Shown here piece by piece: positions 63,717 through 64,000 of a DNA stretch of 64,000 nucleotides (positions are counted from its first letter, which is position 1; each line of letters begins with the position of its first letter). Under the pieces are notes generated by a model. The model did no database searches. It saw only the letters and a program-made list of their open reading frames with translations, and was not told the origin of the DNA. Location: assembly GCA_016946835.1 (NCBI GenBank), contig JACVTC010000042.1:1032001-1096000 (forward strand), given 5' to 3'. The DNA comes from Neocallimastix lanati (nom. inval.). Lineage: Eukaryota; Neocallimastigomycota; Neocallimastigomycetes; Neocallimastigales; Neocallimastigaceae. The translations under genes were made by a program, and so were the position numbers.

Positions 63717-64000
63717 TTATGGTTTACTACTACTACTCCTTAATCTTTTATTTTCACCATTAATCTCAAGTTCATTGCTCCTTTTCCTCTCAGCTTCTGA
63801 TTCTGTTGTTGATAATAACTTCATATTGTTATTGTATTCTTCTATTACGCAACTATATTCTACTTTTTTCAGGTCGTAATTTATTCCAATTAATAAAATA
63901 TTTCAATAATATCCCTTTTCTTTTAATCCATTATAATACTTTTTTCGATGTATGTGCTTAATAGCTTCTTTTGCTTTACTATTCACTTTTAATTCAATTA
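63717..64000 (-). pseudogene. AAA-ATPase-like/PD-(D/E)XK protein, copy D, C-terminal part at window edge
   Basis: The minus strand reads NELKVNSKAKEAIKHIHRKK, YYNGLKEKGYY, then TGA at 63905-63903 where copies A-C have Gly, then NILLIGINYD, YSCVIEEYNNNMKLLSTTES and RSSSSKP before the stop at 63717. Closest to copy C (KHIHRKK, LKEKGYY). The rest lies beyond the window, so other lesions cannot be judged. Confidence 0.85.

Overview
This window is very A+T-rich eukaryotic DNA (by eye roughly 80-90% A+T) made almost entirely of transposable elements and their debris. No ordinary housekeeping gene, rRNA or convincing tRNA gene is visible. The best guess for the source is an anaerobic gut fungus (Neocallimastigomycota). 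The reasons are the extreme A+T content, Asn-rich low-complexity tracts, FLYWCH/MULE transposases, Ty1/copia and chromodomain Ty3 elements, and a tandem family of AAA-ATPase-like proteins fused to a PD-(D/E)XK nuclease domain, a bacterial-type family I recall as expanded in these fungi. This assignment is an inference. Stop codons in the relics fit the standard genetic code.

Layout. 1-3.3 kb: 3' parts of Ty3/gypsy chromodomain elements, one with a large in-frame internal deletion and one with an inverted gag piece. 3.3-8.7 kb: non-coding A+T-rich DNA with inverted and dispersed repeats and a Ty3-type LTR relic. 8.7-10.8 kb: a broken gag-protease gene between ~190-bp direct repeats. 10.8-23.8 kb: MULE territory, with terminal repeats carrying variants of GCATTTCGCC, (AAAAT)n minisatellites, broken MULE-1 (with a micro-inversion), MULE-2 (29-bp TIRs, probable 9-bp target duplication, inserted beside or inside MULE-1) and intact MULE-3. 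23.8-35.0 kb: a nested pair of copia-type retrotransposons. Copia-1 (+ strand, 205-bp LTRs, TSD ATATT) is interrupted in its 5' LTR by copia-2 (- strand, identical 236-bp LTRs, TSD TATTT). Copia-2 has no gag-pol; it carries decayed pieces of what look like cellular membrane-protein genes. 35.0-44.2 kb: a tandem array of AAA-ATPase/nuclease genes (A, E, B, F, C) in all stages of decay, C being nearly whole. 44.2-46 kb: minisatellite and gag relics. 46.05-50.09 kb: MULE-4 with an intact transposase. 50.1-55.5 kb: a Ty3 RT relic, an unknown relic and copia-4 with its 3' LTR. 56.56-62.61 kb: copia-3 (- strand, 154-bp LTRs, TSD ATAAT). 62.6-64 kb: a dispersed repeat and the tail of another ATPase/nuclease copy.

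The most interesting signal is shared by copia-1, -2 and -3, whose LTRs differ. Directly inside each 5' LTR is GATTAAGAGTCTCA followed by a D-arm-like block. Read on the other strand this matches the 5' half of a eukaryotic tRNA-Lys(CUU), from the D-arm to the anticodon loop. It implies priming by a cleaved half-tRNA, as in Drosophila copia but with a different tRNA. All three leaders also carry tandem repeats built from short inverted-repeat motifs, different in sequence in each element.
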